A stretch of DNA of 15,265 nucleotides. Source: Streptomyces roseochromogenus subsp. oscitans DS 12.976 (GTDB lineage Bacteria > Actinomycetota > Actinomycetes > Streptomycetales > Streptomycetaceae). The stretch spans positions 2,758,224-2,773,488 of the forward strand of contig NZ_CM002285.1 in assembly GCF_000497445.1 (NCBI RefSeq). The letters are read 5' to 3'. Positions 1-8,784 of this stretch are shown one piece after another. The number at the start of each line of letters is the position of its first letter. The first letter of the stretch is position 1. Under the pieces are notes generated by a model. That model worked only from the letters and a program-made list of their open reading frames with translations, did no database searches and had not been told where the DNA came from. The translations under genes and the position numbers were made by a program.

Positions 1-1
1 C

Positions 2-334
2 GCGCGCGCCGCGCTGGCCGAGCCACGGTTCGGGCCGGTGGTGGAGTGGGCGCGCATCGGCCCGTACCGGCTGCTGACCGCGCTGCCGCCGCAGGCCGCG
101 CACGATCCCGTGGTCGGCGCGCTCCTCTCCCCCGCCCATCGGGAGCTGGCCCGCACCGCCGAGGTCTACCTCGACTGCGCGGGCCAGGCCGGCCGTACAG
201 CCGCCGAACTGGGCATCCACCGGCAGACCTTGTACTACCGCCTGTCCCGGGTCGAGCAGCTGACCGGCCTCGACCTGGACGACGGCGAGGACCGGCTGCT
301 GCTGCACATGGCGCTGAAGCGGGCGCGGCTGTGA
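2..334 (+). CDS. PucR-type transcriptional regulator, C-terminal part (5' end cut by window edge)
   Basis: The frame is open from the left edge to the TGA at 332-334, so only about the last 110 residues are present. The final 60 residues form a PucR-type C-terminal helix-turn-helix. A helix around [20 protein letters not shown] is followed by [19 protein letters not shown] and a closing [12 protein letters not shown]. The block of sparse-residue helix, then RxTLxYRL and a leucine-rich end, is the family signature. Such proteins activate catabolic genes such as purine or proline use. The target here is unknown because the sensory N-terminus and the neighbouring operon lie outside the window. 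The gene is convergent with the DUF397 gene, only 4 bases apart, and no terminator is visible between them. Confidence 0.85.
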   Translation, partial: ARAALAEPRFGPVVEWARIGPYRLLTALPPQAAHDPVVGALLSPAHRELARTAEVYLDCAGQAGRTAAELGIHRQTLYYRLSRVEQLTGLDLDDGEDRLLLHMALKRARL

Positions 335-338
335 GCGG

Positions 339-545
339 TTACTTTCCGGCGAGGTGGGTGATGAACTCCGTCCAGGCCCGGGCGGGGAGGAGGAGGGCGG
401 GGCCGTGGGGGGCCTTGGAGTCGCGGATGGCGATGTGGGGGTGGAGGGGGGCTGCTTCGAGGCAGTTCTGGCCGGGATCACTGTAGGAGGACTTGAACCA
501 AGCGTGCTCAGGAGCCAGTTCGATGGAAACGGGATACGCAGGCAT
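339..545 (-). CDS. DUF397 domain protein (68 aa)
   Basis: A 68-residue protein with the DUF397 pattern: W-FKSSYSDPGQNCLEAA near residues 15-32, then IAIRDSKAPHGPAL and a closing W-TEFITHL. DUF397 proteins are small and very abundant in Streptomyces. They are usually encoded beside an XRE-type DNA-binding partner (BldB/AbaA-like neighbourhoods) and take part in developmental or antibiotic regulation in some cases. The ATG at 543-545 is chosen because an AGGA lies just upstream of it and because DUF397 proteins are normally 60-80 residues. The frame stays open far upstream, but that part has no domain and is antisense to other sequence. No XRE partner is visible next to it. Family assignment is secure; the biological role is unknown. 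Confidence 0.85.
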   Translation of the reverse strand: MPAYPVSIELAPEHAWFKSSYSDPGQNCLEAAPLHPHIAIRDSKAPHGPALLLPARAWTEFITHLAGK

Positions 546-928
546 GGTCCTAAAGCTCTCGTTCTCGTCGTTGCAGGAACCCGGGCGTGTCCTCAGGTGG
601 CAGGGCTGATGCTGCCATGGCGACGAAGCGGCGGGTGAACCGGTCGACTTCCCGCCCACCTCTTGGCGCCGCATTCGCAACTCCACGCTACTTCGGAAGC
701 TGCGCCCCTCCCTCAATTGGCGAAGCTGCAAGCCAAGTTCAAGTCGTTGTGCCGTGCGGGTTGCTCGTGGACGCGTCGGGCCCAGTACGGGCGTTCCCCG
801 AACCGGGCCGCGAGCACGCCGGAGGCGAACGTGGCCGGGGACTCCTGGTCGTCGCTCAACTCGCCGAGGAGCTGGACTGGTTCCTGAGGGCGGAGGTCGG
901 CAAGACGGTACGGGTGCGGCTGGGTGCC
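546..928. other. Gene-poor stretch with a possible gene remnant
   Basis: No recognised gene lies in these 383 bases. About 640-745 is visibly less GC-rich than the rest of the window. From about 745 a plus-strand frame shows actinobacterial third-position bias and a helix-like segment (VVAQLAEELDWFLRAEVG). It ends at a TGA at 941-943, inside the 3' end of the TetR gene. No ribosome binding site, good start codon or recognisable domain was found. It could be the tail of a decayed gene, or chance. The place where an XRE partner of the DUF397 gene would be expected is empty. Confidence 0.3.
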
Positions 929-1525
929 TCAGGCCCGAGCTGAAGAGTCGCCCACCGCCTCGATGATCCGCCGCAGCCCCTCGGTCAGCTGCTCGGCCGT
1001 GGTCGCCGAGTCCGGGTCGAAGAGCCACTGGACCATGAGTCCGTTGAGCAGCGTCTGATAGAGGCGCCCCTCGCTCTCGGCCGCCTCTTTGTCGAGTTCG
1101 GCCTCCGGGACACCGCTGAACATGGCCGCGAGCCCCGCACGGCCCTCCTTCTGCGCCTCGGCCAGGAGCTTGCGCACCTCCTCCAACCGCTCGTCCTGGA
1201 ACATCAGCTCGAAGCTGAGCAGCCAGATCGCCCGCGACTCGGGCACCGTACGGATGATGCTCGTCCACACCTCCTGGAAGCGCTCCAGCGTCCCCGGAGG
1301 CTGCGTCACCTTCCCGCCGATCCCCGGGTCGAACCGCTCCCCCACACCCTCGATCAGCGAGATATAGGCCTGCACCAGCAACTCGGCCTTCGACCCGTAG
1401 TGGTAGCCGATCGACGCCAGGTTGGTGCCCGACTCCTTGACGATGTCCCGCGCGGTCGTACGCAGGAACCCCTTCTCCAGCAGGCAGCGCTTGGCGCCTT
1501 CGAGCAGATCCTCACGGTGTCCCAT
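929..1525 (-). CDS. TetR-family transcriptional repressor
   Basis: A 198-residue TetR/AcrR regulator. The N-terminal helix-turn-helix spans about residues 5-52 (GAKRCLLEKGFLRTTARDIV, then SGTNLASIGYHYGSKAELL), the hallmark of the family. The remaining roughly 145 residues form a helical ligand-binding domain. The ATG at 1523-1525 is preferred over upstream in-frame starts because MGHREDLL places the first HTH helix at the usual distance from the N-terminus. The gene is divergent from the drug-exporter gene, with a 97-base shared control region that contains operator-like repeats. By family precedent the protein probably represses the exporter and itself and releases DNA when it binds an exported compound. 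The ligand cannot be read from the sequence. Confidence 0.92.
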   Translation of the reverse strand: MGHREDLLEGAKRCLLEKGFLRTTARDIVKESGTNLASIGYHYGSKAELLVQAYISLIEGVGERFDPGIGGKVTQPPGTLERFQEVWTSIIRTVPESRAIWLLSFELMFQDERLEEVRKLLAEAQKEGRAGLAAMFSGVPEAELDKEAAESEGRLYQTLLNGLMVQWLFDPDSATTAEQLTEGLRRIIEAVGDSSARA

Positions 1526-1555
1526 GCGCACCACCCTACCGCCGATCCATACAGC

Positions 1556-1605
1556 CGTCCTAGACAAGTGACTTATACATTCGTTCTAGACAATCGTTTA
1601 AGACG
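1556..1605. promoter_or_regulatory. Candidate TetR operator: three related half-sites
   Basis: CGTCCTAGACAA (1556-1567) recurs as CGTTCTAGACAA (1582-1593), 11 of 12 bases identical and 26 bp apart. It is followed directly by TCGTTTAAGACG (1594-1605), whose reverse complement matches the first copy at 9 of 12 bases. A perfect AAGT-G-ACTT palindrome lies at 1566-1574. The array covers the -35/-10 region of both divergent genes, where a TetR dimer would block transcription. The binding site is inferred from symmetry and position only. Confidence 0.55.
1572..1601 (-). promoter_or_regulatory. Putative promoter of the TetR gene
   Basis: On the minus strand TTAAAC (1601-1596) and TATAAG (1577-1572) are separated by 18 bases, a plausible vegetative sigma-factor promoter. 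Transcription would start near 1565 and give a leader of about 40 bases before the ATG at 1525. It overlaps the candidate operator, which fits autoregulation. Confidence 0.45.
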
Positions 1606-1622
1606 CTCGTACAGTCACTGGC
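1587..1622 (+). promoter_or_regulatory. Putative leaderless promoter of the MFS exporter
   Basis: TAGACA (1587-1592) and TACAGT (1610-1615) are separated by exactly 17 bases. The expected start of transcription, 7-8 bases after the -10, falls on or next to the ATG at 1623. No Shine-Dalgarno sequence lies before that ATG. Both facts point to a leaderless mRNA, which is common in Streptomyces. The -35 lies inside the repeated operator half-site. Confidence 0.55.
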
Positions 1623-3164
1623 ATGACGACGAACTCGATGGGCACAACGCCCTCCGTCGGCGCCGACAGCGCCGCCCCCGCCCGCGCCGGACGGCGCGAG
1701 TGGACCGCTCTCGGCGTGCTGATGCTGCCGCTGCTGCTGGTCTCCATGGACGTCTCGGTCCTGTACTTCGCGACCCCCGCGATCAGCGCGGACCTGCACC
1801 CGAGCGGCACCCAGCAGCTGTGGATCTACGACATCTACGGCTTCGTCCTGGCCGGCCTGCTGATGACCATGGGCTCCCTCGGTGACCGCATCGGCCGCCG
1901 CAAGCTCCTCCTGACGGGTGCCGCGGCGTTCGGCGGCGCCTCGCTGCTCGCGGCCTACGCCGACAGCGCCGGGACCCTGATCGCGGCCCGCGCGGTCCTC
2001 GGCATCGGCGGCGCGACCCTGATGCCGTCCACGATGGCGTTGGTGCGCACGATGTTCACCGACCCCGGCCAGCGGGCGAAGGCGATCGGCCTGTGGTCCG
2101 GCGTGATGACCGGCGGTATCGCGCTCGGCTCGGTGATGAGCGGCCTGCTCGTGGAGCACTTCTGGTGGGGGTCGGTCTTCCTGGTCAACCTGCCCGCCAT
2201 GACCCTGCTCCTGCTCCTCGGCCCGGTGCTGCTGCCGGAGTCCAGGGACCCGAACCCCGGGCGTTTCGACTGGCTGAGCGTCCCGCTGTCGATGGCCGCC
2301 GTACTCCCCGTGATCTACGGCCTGAAGGAGATCCCCTCCGAGGGCTGGCACCCGCTGTACGTCGTCTCGATCGCCGTCGGCCTGCTCTTCGCAGCCCTGT
2401 TCGTCCGCCGGCAGCGCACGGGCGCCTCTCCGCTGATCCCGCCGGCCCTGCTGAAGGGCCACGGTTTCACCCCGGCGCTGGTCCTGAACCTCATCGCCGC
2501 CCTCGCCATGATGGGTTCCGCCATCTTCACCACGCAGTACCTGCAGTCGGTCCTCGGCAAGAGCCCGCTCGCCGCGGCCCTGTGGAGCCTGCTGCCCTCG
2601 GTGTTCATCGGCTTCGCCGGTCCGGTCACCGCGCAGCTCGTCCAGCGGGGCGTCAACCGGGGTTACGTCGTCGCCGGCGGCTTCGCGGCCATGACGGCAG
2701 GTTTCTCGATGCTGGCCTTCCTCGGCACGGACTCACTGTGGCTGGCGCTCGTCGGCGCCGGTGTCCTCGCCTGCGGGATGGTCGCGATCACGTCCCAGCT
2801 GGTCGACCTGGCCATGCGCAGCGCCCCGGTGGAACGGGCGGGCACGGCCTCCTCACTGCTGGAGACCGGTACCGAGTTCGGCGGCGCGCTCGGTATGGCC
2901 GTCCTCGGCTCCATCGGTACGGCGGTCTACCGCCACGAGATGCCGGCCTCCGCCCCGGCCGGGGCTCGCGAATCCCTGGGCGACGCCCTCGCCACGGCCG
3001 CGCATCTCCCGGCCGGGGCCGGTGCGTCCCTCCTCACCACGGCCCGGCAGGCGTTCACCGACGGTTTCCAGGGCGCGGCGATCGCCGGGGCGGTGGTGGT
3101 GGCGCTGGCGGCGGCGGGGGCGGCGGTGACGCTGCGGAGGATCGAGGTGAGGGACGAGAAGTAG
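1623..3164 (+). CDS. MFS drug exporter, DHA2 family (14 TM, EmrB/QacA/SmvA-like)
   Basis: A 513-residue inner-membrane proton/drug antiporter of the DHA2 (14-helix) branch of the major facilitator superfamily. Visible signatures include the TM1 motif MDVSVLYFATPAI (residues 42-54), with the membrane aspartate D43 used by QacA-like pumps. Motif A, GSLGDRIGRRKLL, lies at 84-96, and the TM4 motif ARAVLGIGGATLMPS at 122-136. The TM5 stretch with GVMTGGIALG (160-169) precedes WWGSVFLVNLP (181-191). The length matches the family. About 14 hydrophobic segments run to the last helix near 485-503. The gene is divergent from the TetR repressor and probably controlled by it. The substrate is likely a hydrophobic or cationic toxic compound or antibiotic, but this cannot be specified. 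It could equally export a metabolite. Confidence 0.93.
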   Translation: MTTNSMGTTPSVGADSAAPARAGRREWTALGVLMLPLLLVSMDVSVLYFATPAISADLHPSGTQQLWIYDIYGFVLAGLLMTMGSLGDRIGRRKLLLTGAAAFGGASLLAAYADSAGTLIAARAVLGIGGATLMPSTMALVRTMFTDPGQRAKAIGLWSGVMTGGIALGSVMSGLLVEHFWWGSVFLVNLPAMTLLLLLGPVLLPESRDPNPGRFDWLSVPLSMAAVLPVIYGLKEIPSEGWHPLYVVSIAVGLLFAALFVRRQRTGASPLIPPALLKGHGFTPALVLNLIAALAMMGSAIFTTQYLQSVLGKSPLAAALWSLLPSVFIGFAGPVTAQLVQRGVNRGYVVAGGFAAMTAGFSMLAFLGTDSLWLALVGAGVLACGMVAITSQLVDLAMRSAPVERAGTASSLLETGTEFGGALGMAVLGSIGTAVYRHEMPASAPAGARESLGDALATAAHLPAGAGASLLTTARQAFTDGFQGAAIAGAVVVALAAAGAAVTLRRIEVRDEK

Positions 3165-3172
3165 GGCACGAA

Positions 3173-3216
3173 AAAACGCCGTACGGGCTGAGATCTCTCA
3201 GCCCGTACGGCGTTTT
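3173..3216. terminator. Bidirectional intrinsic terminator between MFS and serA
   Basis: A perfect inverted repeat has arms at 3173-3193 and 3196-3216 (21 bp each, 2-base centre). It is flanked by six A residues on the left (3171-3176) and TTTT on the right. It sits between the convergent stop codons of the exporter (3164) and serA (3226), and can end transcripts from both sides. Confidence 0.92.
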
Positions 3217-3225
3217 CAGGATGTT

Positions 3226-4815
3226 TCAGACCAGGTTCACCGAGCGGGCGGACGTCGCCCCGATCTCCGCGGCAACCTCGGCCAGAACGCCGGAGGCAAC
3301 CGTGTCGTCCACGGTGAGAACGGCCAGTGCCTCTCCGCCCACCGCCGCGCGAGCGACCTGCATGCCGGCGATGTTGATGCCCGCCTCGCCCAGGATGCGG
3401 CCGACGGTGCCGACGACACCGGGACGGTCCTCGTAGCGCAGGACGACCATGTGGTCGGCGAGGGCGAGGTCGACGTCGAAGTCGCCGACCGCGACGATCT
3501 TCTGAAGGTGCTTCGGGCCGGCCAGTGTGCCGGAGACCGAGACCTCCTCGCCGCCGGCGAGGGTGCCGCGCACGGTGACGACGTTGCGGTGCTCGGCCGA
3601 CTCGGAGCTGGTGGTCAGCCGGACCTCGACGCCGCGCTCCTGCGCGAACAGCGGCGCGTTGACGTACGACACCGTCTCGTCGACGACGTCCTCGAAGACA
3701 CCCTTGAGCGCGGACAGCTCCAGCACCTTCACGTCGTGCTGGGTGATCTCGCCGTAGACCTCGACGTCGAGGCGGTGCGCGACCTCGCCGGCGAGCGCCG
3801 TGAAGATACGGCCGAGGCGCTCCGCGAGCGGCAGACCGGGCTTGACGTCCTCGGCGATGACACCGCCCTGGACGTTCACCGCGTCCGGGACCAGCTCACC
3901 GGCGAGGGCGAGGCGGACGGACTTGGCGACGGCGATGCCCGCCTTCTCCTGGGCCTCGTCGGTGGAGGCGCCGAGGTGCGGGGTGCAGACGACCTGGTCC
4001 AGCTCGAACAGCGGGGAGTCGGTGCACGGCTCCTTCGCGTACACGTCGAGGCCGGCGCCGGCGACCCGGCCCTCCTTCAGCGCCGCGTACAGCGCCTCCT
4101 CGTCGACGATGCCACCGCGCGCGGCGTTGACGATGCGCACGCTCGGCTTGACCTTGCGCAGCGCCTCGTCGCCGATGAGGCCGAGGGTCTCGGGGGTCTT
4201 GGGCAAGTGGACGGTGATGAAGTCGGAGACCTCCAGCAGCTCGTCCAGGGAGAGGACCTTCACGCCCATCTGGGCGGCCCGCGCGGGCTGGACGTAGGGG
4301 TCGTAGGCGACGACCTTCATACCGAAGGCGGACATCCGCTGGGCGACCAGGGCGCCGATGCGGCCGAGGCCGACGACACCGAGGGTCTTCTCGGCCAGCT
4401 CGACGCCCGTGTACTTGCTGCGCTTCCACTCGCCGTTCTTCAGCGCGGCGTTGGCCTGCGGGATGTTGCGGGCGGTGGAGAGGATCAGACCGCAGGCCAG
4501 CTCGGCGGCGGTCACGATGTTGGAGGTCGGGGCGTTGACGACCATCACGCCGGCCTTGGTGGCGGCGGAGACGTCGACGTTGTCCAGGCCGACGCCGGCG
4601 CGGGCGACGACCTTGAGCTTCTTCGCCGCGGCGACCGCCTCGGCGTCGACCTTGGTGGCAGAACGGATCAGGATCGCGTCGACGTCGGCGATGGCGGGGA
4701 GCAGTTCGGCTCGGTCCGCTCCGTTGGTGTGCCGGATCTCGAAGTCCGGGCCGAGTGCGTCCACGGTCGCGGGCGACAGCTCTTCAGCGATGAGTACGAC
4801 GGGTTTCGAGCTCAC
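3226..4815 (-). CDS. serA: D-3-phosphoglycerate dehydrogenase
   Basis: Oxidises 3-phosphoglycerate to 3-phosphohydroxypyruvate with NAD+, the first committed step of serine (then glycine and cysteine) synthesis in the cytoplasm. The 529 residues match the long actinobacterial type: substrate and nucleotide-binding domains (about 1-315), an intervening ASB domain (about 320-450) and a C-terminal ACT domain (about 457-529, starting VLRYEDRPGVVG). The Rossmann motif GLGRIG is at 149-154, with D172 as the NAD-selecting acidic residue. The catalytic triad is R233 (in AARGGI), E262 and H280 (in TPHLGAS). The long form is typically feedback-inhibited by serine through the ACT domain. The start is GTG at 4813-4815 with GAGGA six bases upstream. 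It is transcribed separately from ilvC, from its own promoter about 115 bases upstream. Confidence 0.97.
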   Translation of the reverse strand: MSSKPVVLIAEELSPATVDALGPDFEIRHTNGADRAELLPAIADVDAILIRSATKVDAEAVAAAKKLKVVARAGVGLDNVDVSAATKAGVMVVNAPTSNIVTAAELACGLILSTARNIPQANAALKNGEWKRSKYTGVELAEKTLGVVGLGRIGALVAQRMSAFGMKVVAYDPYVQPARAAQMGVKVLSLDELLEVSDFITVHLPKTPETLGLIGDEALRKVKPSVRIVNAARGGIVDEEALYAALKEGRVAGAGLDVYAKEPCTDSPLFELDQVVCTPHLGASTDEAQEKAGIAVAKSVRLALAGELVPDAVNVQGGVIAEDVKPGLPLAERLGRIFTALAGEVAHRLDVEVYGEITQHDVKVLELSALKGVFEDVVDETVSYVNAPLFAQERGVEVRLTTSSESAEHRNVVTVRGTLAGGEEVSVSGTLAGPKHLQKIVAVGDFDVDLALADHMVVLRYEDRPGVVGTVGRILGEAGINIAGMQVARAAVGGEALAVLTVDDTVASGVLAEVAAEIGATSARSVNLV

Positions 4816-4828
4816 GTGAGGTCCTCAC
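4816..4828 (-). promoter_or_regulatory. Palindrome covering the serA ribosome binding site
   Basis: GTGAGG-T-CCTCAC is a perfect inverted repeat immediately upstream of the serA GTG. In the mRNA, GUGAG and CUCAC can form a 5-bp stem with a three-base loop that contains part of the Shine-Dalgarno GAGGA. It could limit translation initiation, or as DNA be a protein-binding site. A small palindrome can also occur by chance. Confidence 0.4.
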
Positions 4829-4846
4829 AAGTCCAGAGCATGCGGA

Positions 4847-4864
4847 CGGCCGTCCCGACGGCCG
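4847..4864 (-). other. Hairpin in the serA leader
   Basis: CGGCCGTC and GACGGCCG form an 8-bp inverted repeat (4847-4854 and 4857-4864) in the middle of the untranslated serA leader. It is not followed by a T-tract, so it is more likely a leader structure than a terminator. Its function is unknown. Confidence 0.35.
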
Positions 4865-4929
4865 CAGGCGGAGGAGGGGCTAGCCGCGGAAGACGCACGA
4901 CGCTGTGGGCCTGACGCGTGTTGTTCAGC

Positions 4930-4957
4930 AGTCTAGTGGCGCGACGGTGGTCGTCTT
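4930..4957 (-). promoter_or_regulatory. serA: Putative serA promoter
   Basis: On the minus strand AAGACG (4957-4952) and a good -10, TAGACT (4935-4930), are separated by 16 bases. The start of transcription would be near 4923, giving a leader of roughly 108 bases before the serA GTG. The -10 is strong and the -35 only partial (GAC core). Confidence 0.5.
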
Positions 4958-4977
4958 GCGCCTCTGCGGAAGGATCA

Positions 4978-4997
4978 CCCGTCCGGTGCTGGACGGG
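4978..4997. other. Small hairpin between ilvC and serA
   Basis: CCCGTCC (4978-4984) and GGACGGG (4991-4997) form a 7-bp stem with a six-base loop, just beyond the main hairpin that follows ilvC. It may back up termination of the ilv transcript. There is no T-tract. Confidence 0.3.
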
Positions 4998-5017
4998 GTG
5001 GACAACAGACGGACAAC

Positions 5018-5046
5018 GGGGGCCGGAGCAGTCTGCCCCGACCCCC
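5018..5046 (-). terminator. Probable terminator of the ilv transcript
   Basis: A GC-rich inverted repeat of two 13-base arms (5018-5030 and 5034-5046, 11 of 13 pairs, the rest largely wobble) with a 3-base loop begins 11 bases past the ilvC stop. It lacks a run of T residues, which is usual for Streptomyces terminators. It lies upstream of the separate serA promoter, consistent with the ilv mRNA ending here. Confidence 0.6.
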
Positions 5047-5057
5047 TGACGTGAGGC

Positions 5058-6276
<1,219 letters not shown>

Positions 6277-6294
<18 letters not shown>

Positions 6295-6801
6295 CGCGCG
6301 CAGCGAGCGGTCGGTGATCGAACGGGCGCCGCGGCCGATCGCGATCGTGCCGGACTGCACCAGCTCCTTGATGCCGAACGGCTCCAGCATCTTGAGCATG
6401 GCGGACAGCTTGTCACTCGATCCGGTGGCCTCGATCGTGACGGCCTCCGGGGAGACGTCGACGGTCTTGGCGCGGAACAGCTGGACGATCTCGACGATCT
6501 GGGAGCGGGTCTCGTTGTCGGCCCGGACCTTCACCAGGACGAGTTCGCGCTGCACGGCCTGACCGGGCTCCAGCTCGACGATCTTCAGCACGTTGACGAG
6601 CTTGTTGAGCTGCTTGGTCACCTGCTCCAGCGGAAGATCCTCGACACCCACCACGATGGTGATGCGGGAGATGTCGGGGTGCTCGGTGACACCGACCGCG
6701 AGCGAGTCGATGTTGAAGCCGCGCCGCGAGAACAGGGCGGCGATCCGGGCGAGGATGCCCGGCGTGTTCTCCACCAGGACGGAGAGCGTGTGCTTGGACA
6801 T
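6277..6801 (-). CDS. ilvN: Acetolactate synthase small (regulatory) subunit
   Basis: The regulatory partner of IlvB. It raises catalytic activity and makes the enzyme sensitive to valine. At 174 residues it has the usual length. The ACT domain (about 3-78) contains NTPGILARIA and RRGFNIDSL. N12, G15 and N30 correspond to the valine-contact residues N11, G14 and N29 of E. coli IlvH, so valine feedback inhibition is predicted. The C-terminal small-subunit domain (about 85-160) contains ELVLVKVRAD and SGTIAIGRGARSI. The ATG at 6799-6801 lies 21 bases after the ilvB stop, with a weak purine-rich GAGAGAGA site, so translation may be partly coupled. The last residues (ALDRSA) are encoded inside the 25-bp repeat array that fills the following spacer. 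Confidence 0.97.
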
Positions 6802-6822
6802 GGTCTTTTACGTCTCTCTCGC

Positions 6823-8676
6823 TCAGTCGTCTTCGTTGTCGCCGAAGTCGGGGCGGACGTCCCGGGCGGCCATGATCTCGTCGTTGGAGGTGCCGGCGGC
6901 GACCATCGGCCACACCATCGCGTCCTCGTGGACGATGAAGTCGATGACGACCGGGCGGTCGTTGATGGAGTTCGCCTCTTCGATGACCTTGTCCAGGTCC
7001 TCCGGGCGCTCGCAGCGCAGGCCCACACAGCCCATCGCCTCGGACAGCTTCACGAAGTCCGGCACGCGCGTGCCCTTCGCGTCCGGGTTGATGTCCTCCG
7101 GACCGCTGTGCAGCACGGTGTTGGAGTAACGCTGGTTGTAGAAGAGGGTCTGCCACTGGCGGACCATCCCGAGGGCGCCGTTGTTGATGATGGCGACCTT
7201 GATCGGGATGTTGTTCAGGGCGCAGGTGGTCAGTTCCTGGTTGGTCATCTGGAAGCAGCCGTCGCCGTCGATCGCCCAGACCGTCCGGTCCGGCCGACCG
7301 GCCTTGGCGCCCATTGCGGCCGGGACCGCGTAGCCCATGGTTCCGGCGCCGCCGGAGTTGAGCCAAGTGGCGGGCTTCTCGTACTGGATGAAGTGCGCGG
7401 ACCACATCTGGTGCTGGCCGACGCCCGCCGCGAAGATCGTGCCCTCGGGCGCGAGCTGCCCGATGCGCTCGATGACCTGCTGCGGGGCCAGGGAGCCGTC
7501 CTCGGGCTGGTCGTAGCCGAGCGGGTAGGTCTCGCGCCAGCGGTTCAGGTCGCTCCACCAGGCGGTGTAGTCGCCCTTGTGGCCCTCGCTGTGCTCCTTC
7601 TGCACGGCCTGGACCAGGTCGGCGATGACCTCGCGGGCGTCACCGACGATCGGCACGTCGGCGGCGCGGTTCTTGCCGATCTCGGCCGGGTCGATGTCGG
7701 CGTGGACGATCTTGGCGTACGGGGCGAAGCTGTCCAGCTTGCCGGTGACGCGGTCGTCGAAGCGGGCGCCGAGGGCGACGATCAGGTCGGCCTTCTGCAG
7801 CGCGGTGACGGCGGTGACCGCACCGTGCATGCCCGGCATTCCCACGTGCAGCGGGTGGCTGTCCGGGAACGCGCCGAGCGCCATCAGGGTGGTGGTGACG
7901 GGCGCTCCGGTGAGTTCGGCGAGGACCTTCAGCTCGGCGGTGGCCTGCGCCTTGAGGACGCCGCCGCCGACGTAGAGGACGGGCCGCCTGGCGGAGGTGA
8001 TCAGCTTGGCCGCCTCGCGGATCTGCTTGGCGTGCGGCTTGGTCACCGGGCGGTAGCCGGGCAGGTCCATGGTGGGCGGCCAGGAGAAGGTCGTCCTCGC
8101 CTGGAGGGCGTCCTTGGCGATGTCGACCAGGACCGGGCCGGGGCGGCCGGTGGAGGCGATGTGGAACGCCTGCGCGATGATCCGCGGGATGTCCTCGGCC
8201 TTGGTGACGAGGAAGTTGTGCTTGGTGATCGGCATGGTGATGCCGACGATGTCCGCCTCCTGGAAGGCGTCCGTGCCGATCGACTTCGAGGCGACCTGAC
8301 CGGTGATCGCGACCAGCGGCACGGAGTCCATGTGTGCGTCCGCGATCGGCGTGACCAGGTTGGTGGCGCCCGGGCCGCTCGTCGCCATGCACACGCCGAC
8401 CTTGCCGGTGGCCTGCGCATATCCGGTGGCCGCGTGTCCGGCACCCTGCTCGTGGCGGACCAGGACGTGGCGCACCCGGGTGGAGTCCATCAGCGGGTCG
8501 TACGCCGGCAGGATCGCGCCGCCGGGGATACCGAATACCGTCTCAGCGCCGACCTCCTCGAGGGAGCGGATGAGGGACTGCGCACCCGTGACGTGCTCGA
8601 CGGGGGCGGAGTGCTGTCCTCCGGATCGGGGCCGCGGCTGCGGATGGGCCCCGGTGGCCTGCTCGGTCATCGGCAT
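6823..8676 (-). CDS. ilvB: Acetolactate synthase large (catalytic) subunit
   Basis: A thiamine-diphosphate and FAD enzyme that condenses two pyruvates to 2-acetolactate (Val/Leu) or pyruvate with 2-oxobutyrate (Ile), the first common step of the pathway. The 617 residues show the three-domain plan. The N-terminal pyrimidine-binding domain carries the catalytic glutamate E76 ([10 protein letters not shown]). The central FAD-associated domain (about 215-355) contains [11 protein letters not shown]. The C-terminal ThDP domain has GDG at 471-473 and NN at 498-499 (the Mg/ThDP motif). The ATG at 8674-8676 has a GAGAAGAG ribosome site directly upstream; the N-terminal 28 residues are a non-conserved extension. 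First gene of ilvB-ilvN-ilvC, preceded by a leader peptide and an attenuator terminator. Confidence 0.97.
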   Translation of the reverse strand: MPMTEQATGAHPQPRPRSGGQHSAPVEHVTGAQSLIRSLEEVGAETVFGIPGGAILPAYDPLMDSTRVRHVLVRHEQGAGHAATGYAQATGKVGVCMATSGPGATNLVTPIADAHMDSVPLVAITGQVASKSIGTDAFQEADIVGITMPITKHNFLVTKAEDIPRIIAQAFHIASTGRPGPVLVDIAKDALQARTTFSWPPTMDLPGYRPVTKPHAKQIREAAKLITSARRPVLYVGGGVLKAQATAELKVLAELTGAPVTTTLMALGAFPDSHPLHVGMPGMHGAVTAVTALQKADLIVALGARFDDRVTGKLDSFAPYAKIVHADIDPAEIGKNRAADVPIVGDAREVIADLVQAVQKEHSEGHKGDYTAWWSDLNRWRETYPLGYDQPEDGSLAPQQVIERIGQLAPEGTIFAAGVGQHQMWSAHFIQYEKPATWLNSGGAGTMGYAVPAAMGAKAGRPDRTVWAIDGDGCFQMTNQELTTCALNNIPIKVAIINNGALGMVRQWQTLFYNQRYSNTVLHSGPEDINPDAKGTRVPDFVKLSEAMGCVGLRCERPEDLDKVIEEANSINDRPVVIDFIVHEDAMVWPMVAAGTSNDEIMAARDVRPDFGDNEDD

Positions 8677-8727
8677 TCTCTTCTCGATGCTGAGGGTTTT
8701 TGCGAGGTTTGTACGGAGCTCAAGTGC

Positions 8728-8748
8728 TGCACGAGAGGCGCTCGTGCA
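8728..8748 (-). other. Second hairpin in the ilvB leader
   Basis: TGCACGAG and CTCGTGCA form a perfect 8-bp stem with a five-base loop, just downstream of the attenuator T-tract. The heptamer GCACGAG also occurs in the right arm of the attenuator terminator (mRNA sense). The 3' arm of this hairpin could therefore pair with either copy. It may stabilise read-through mRNA or serve as an alternative partner. Confidence 0.6.
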
Positions 8749-8750
8749 AC

Positions 8751-8784
8751 AAAAAACCCCTCGTGCCGTAGGGCAAGCGAGGGG
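8751..8784 (-). terminator. Attenuator: intrinsic terminator in the ilvB leader
   Basis: In the transcribed (minus) sense, CCCCTCG...CGAGGGG pair for 7 bp and TGCC/GGCA continue the stem for 4 bp after a two-base bulge, with a CTAC loop. TTTTTT (8756-8751) follows at once. It lies between the leader-peptide stop (8839) and the ilvB start (8676), the classic position of a transcription attenuator. It would also stop transcripts arriving from the upstream GGDEF-EAL gene. Confidence 0.92.

Noticed and set aside
546..1268. Long upstream extension of the DUF397 frame
   Set aside because: It runs antisense to nothing useful and then through the TetR gene in another frame; it contains no domain, and a ribosome site supports the short start at 545.
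3451..4914. Open plus-strand frame of about 490 codons opposite serA
   Set aside because: Asp/Gly/Val-rich shadow of a complete SerA with all catalytic residues.
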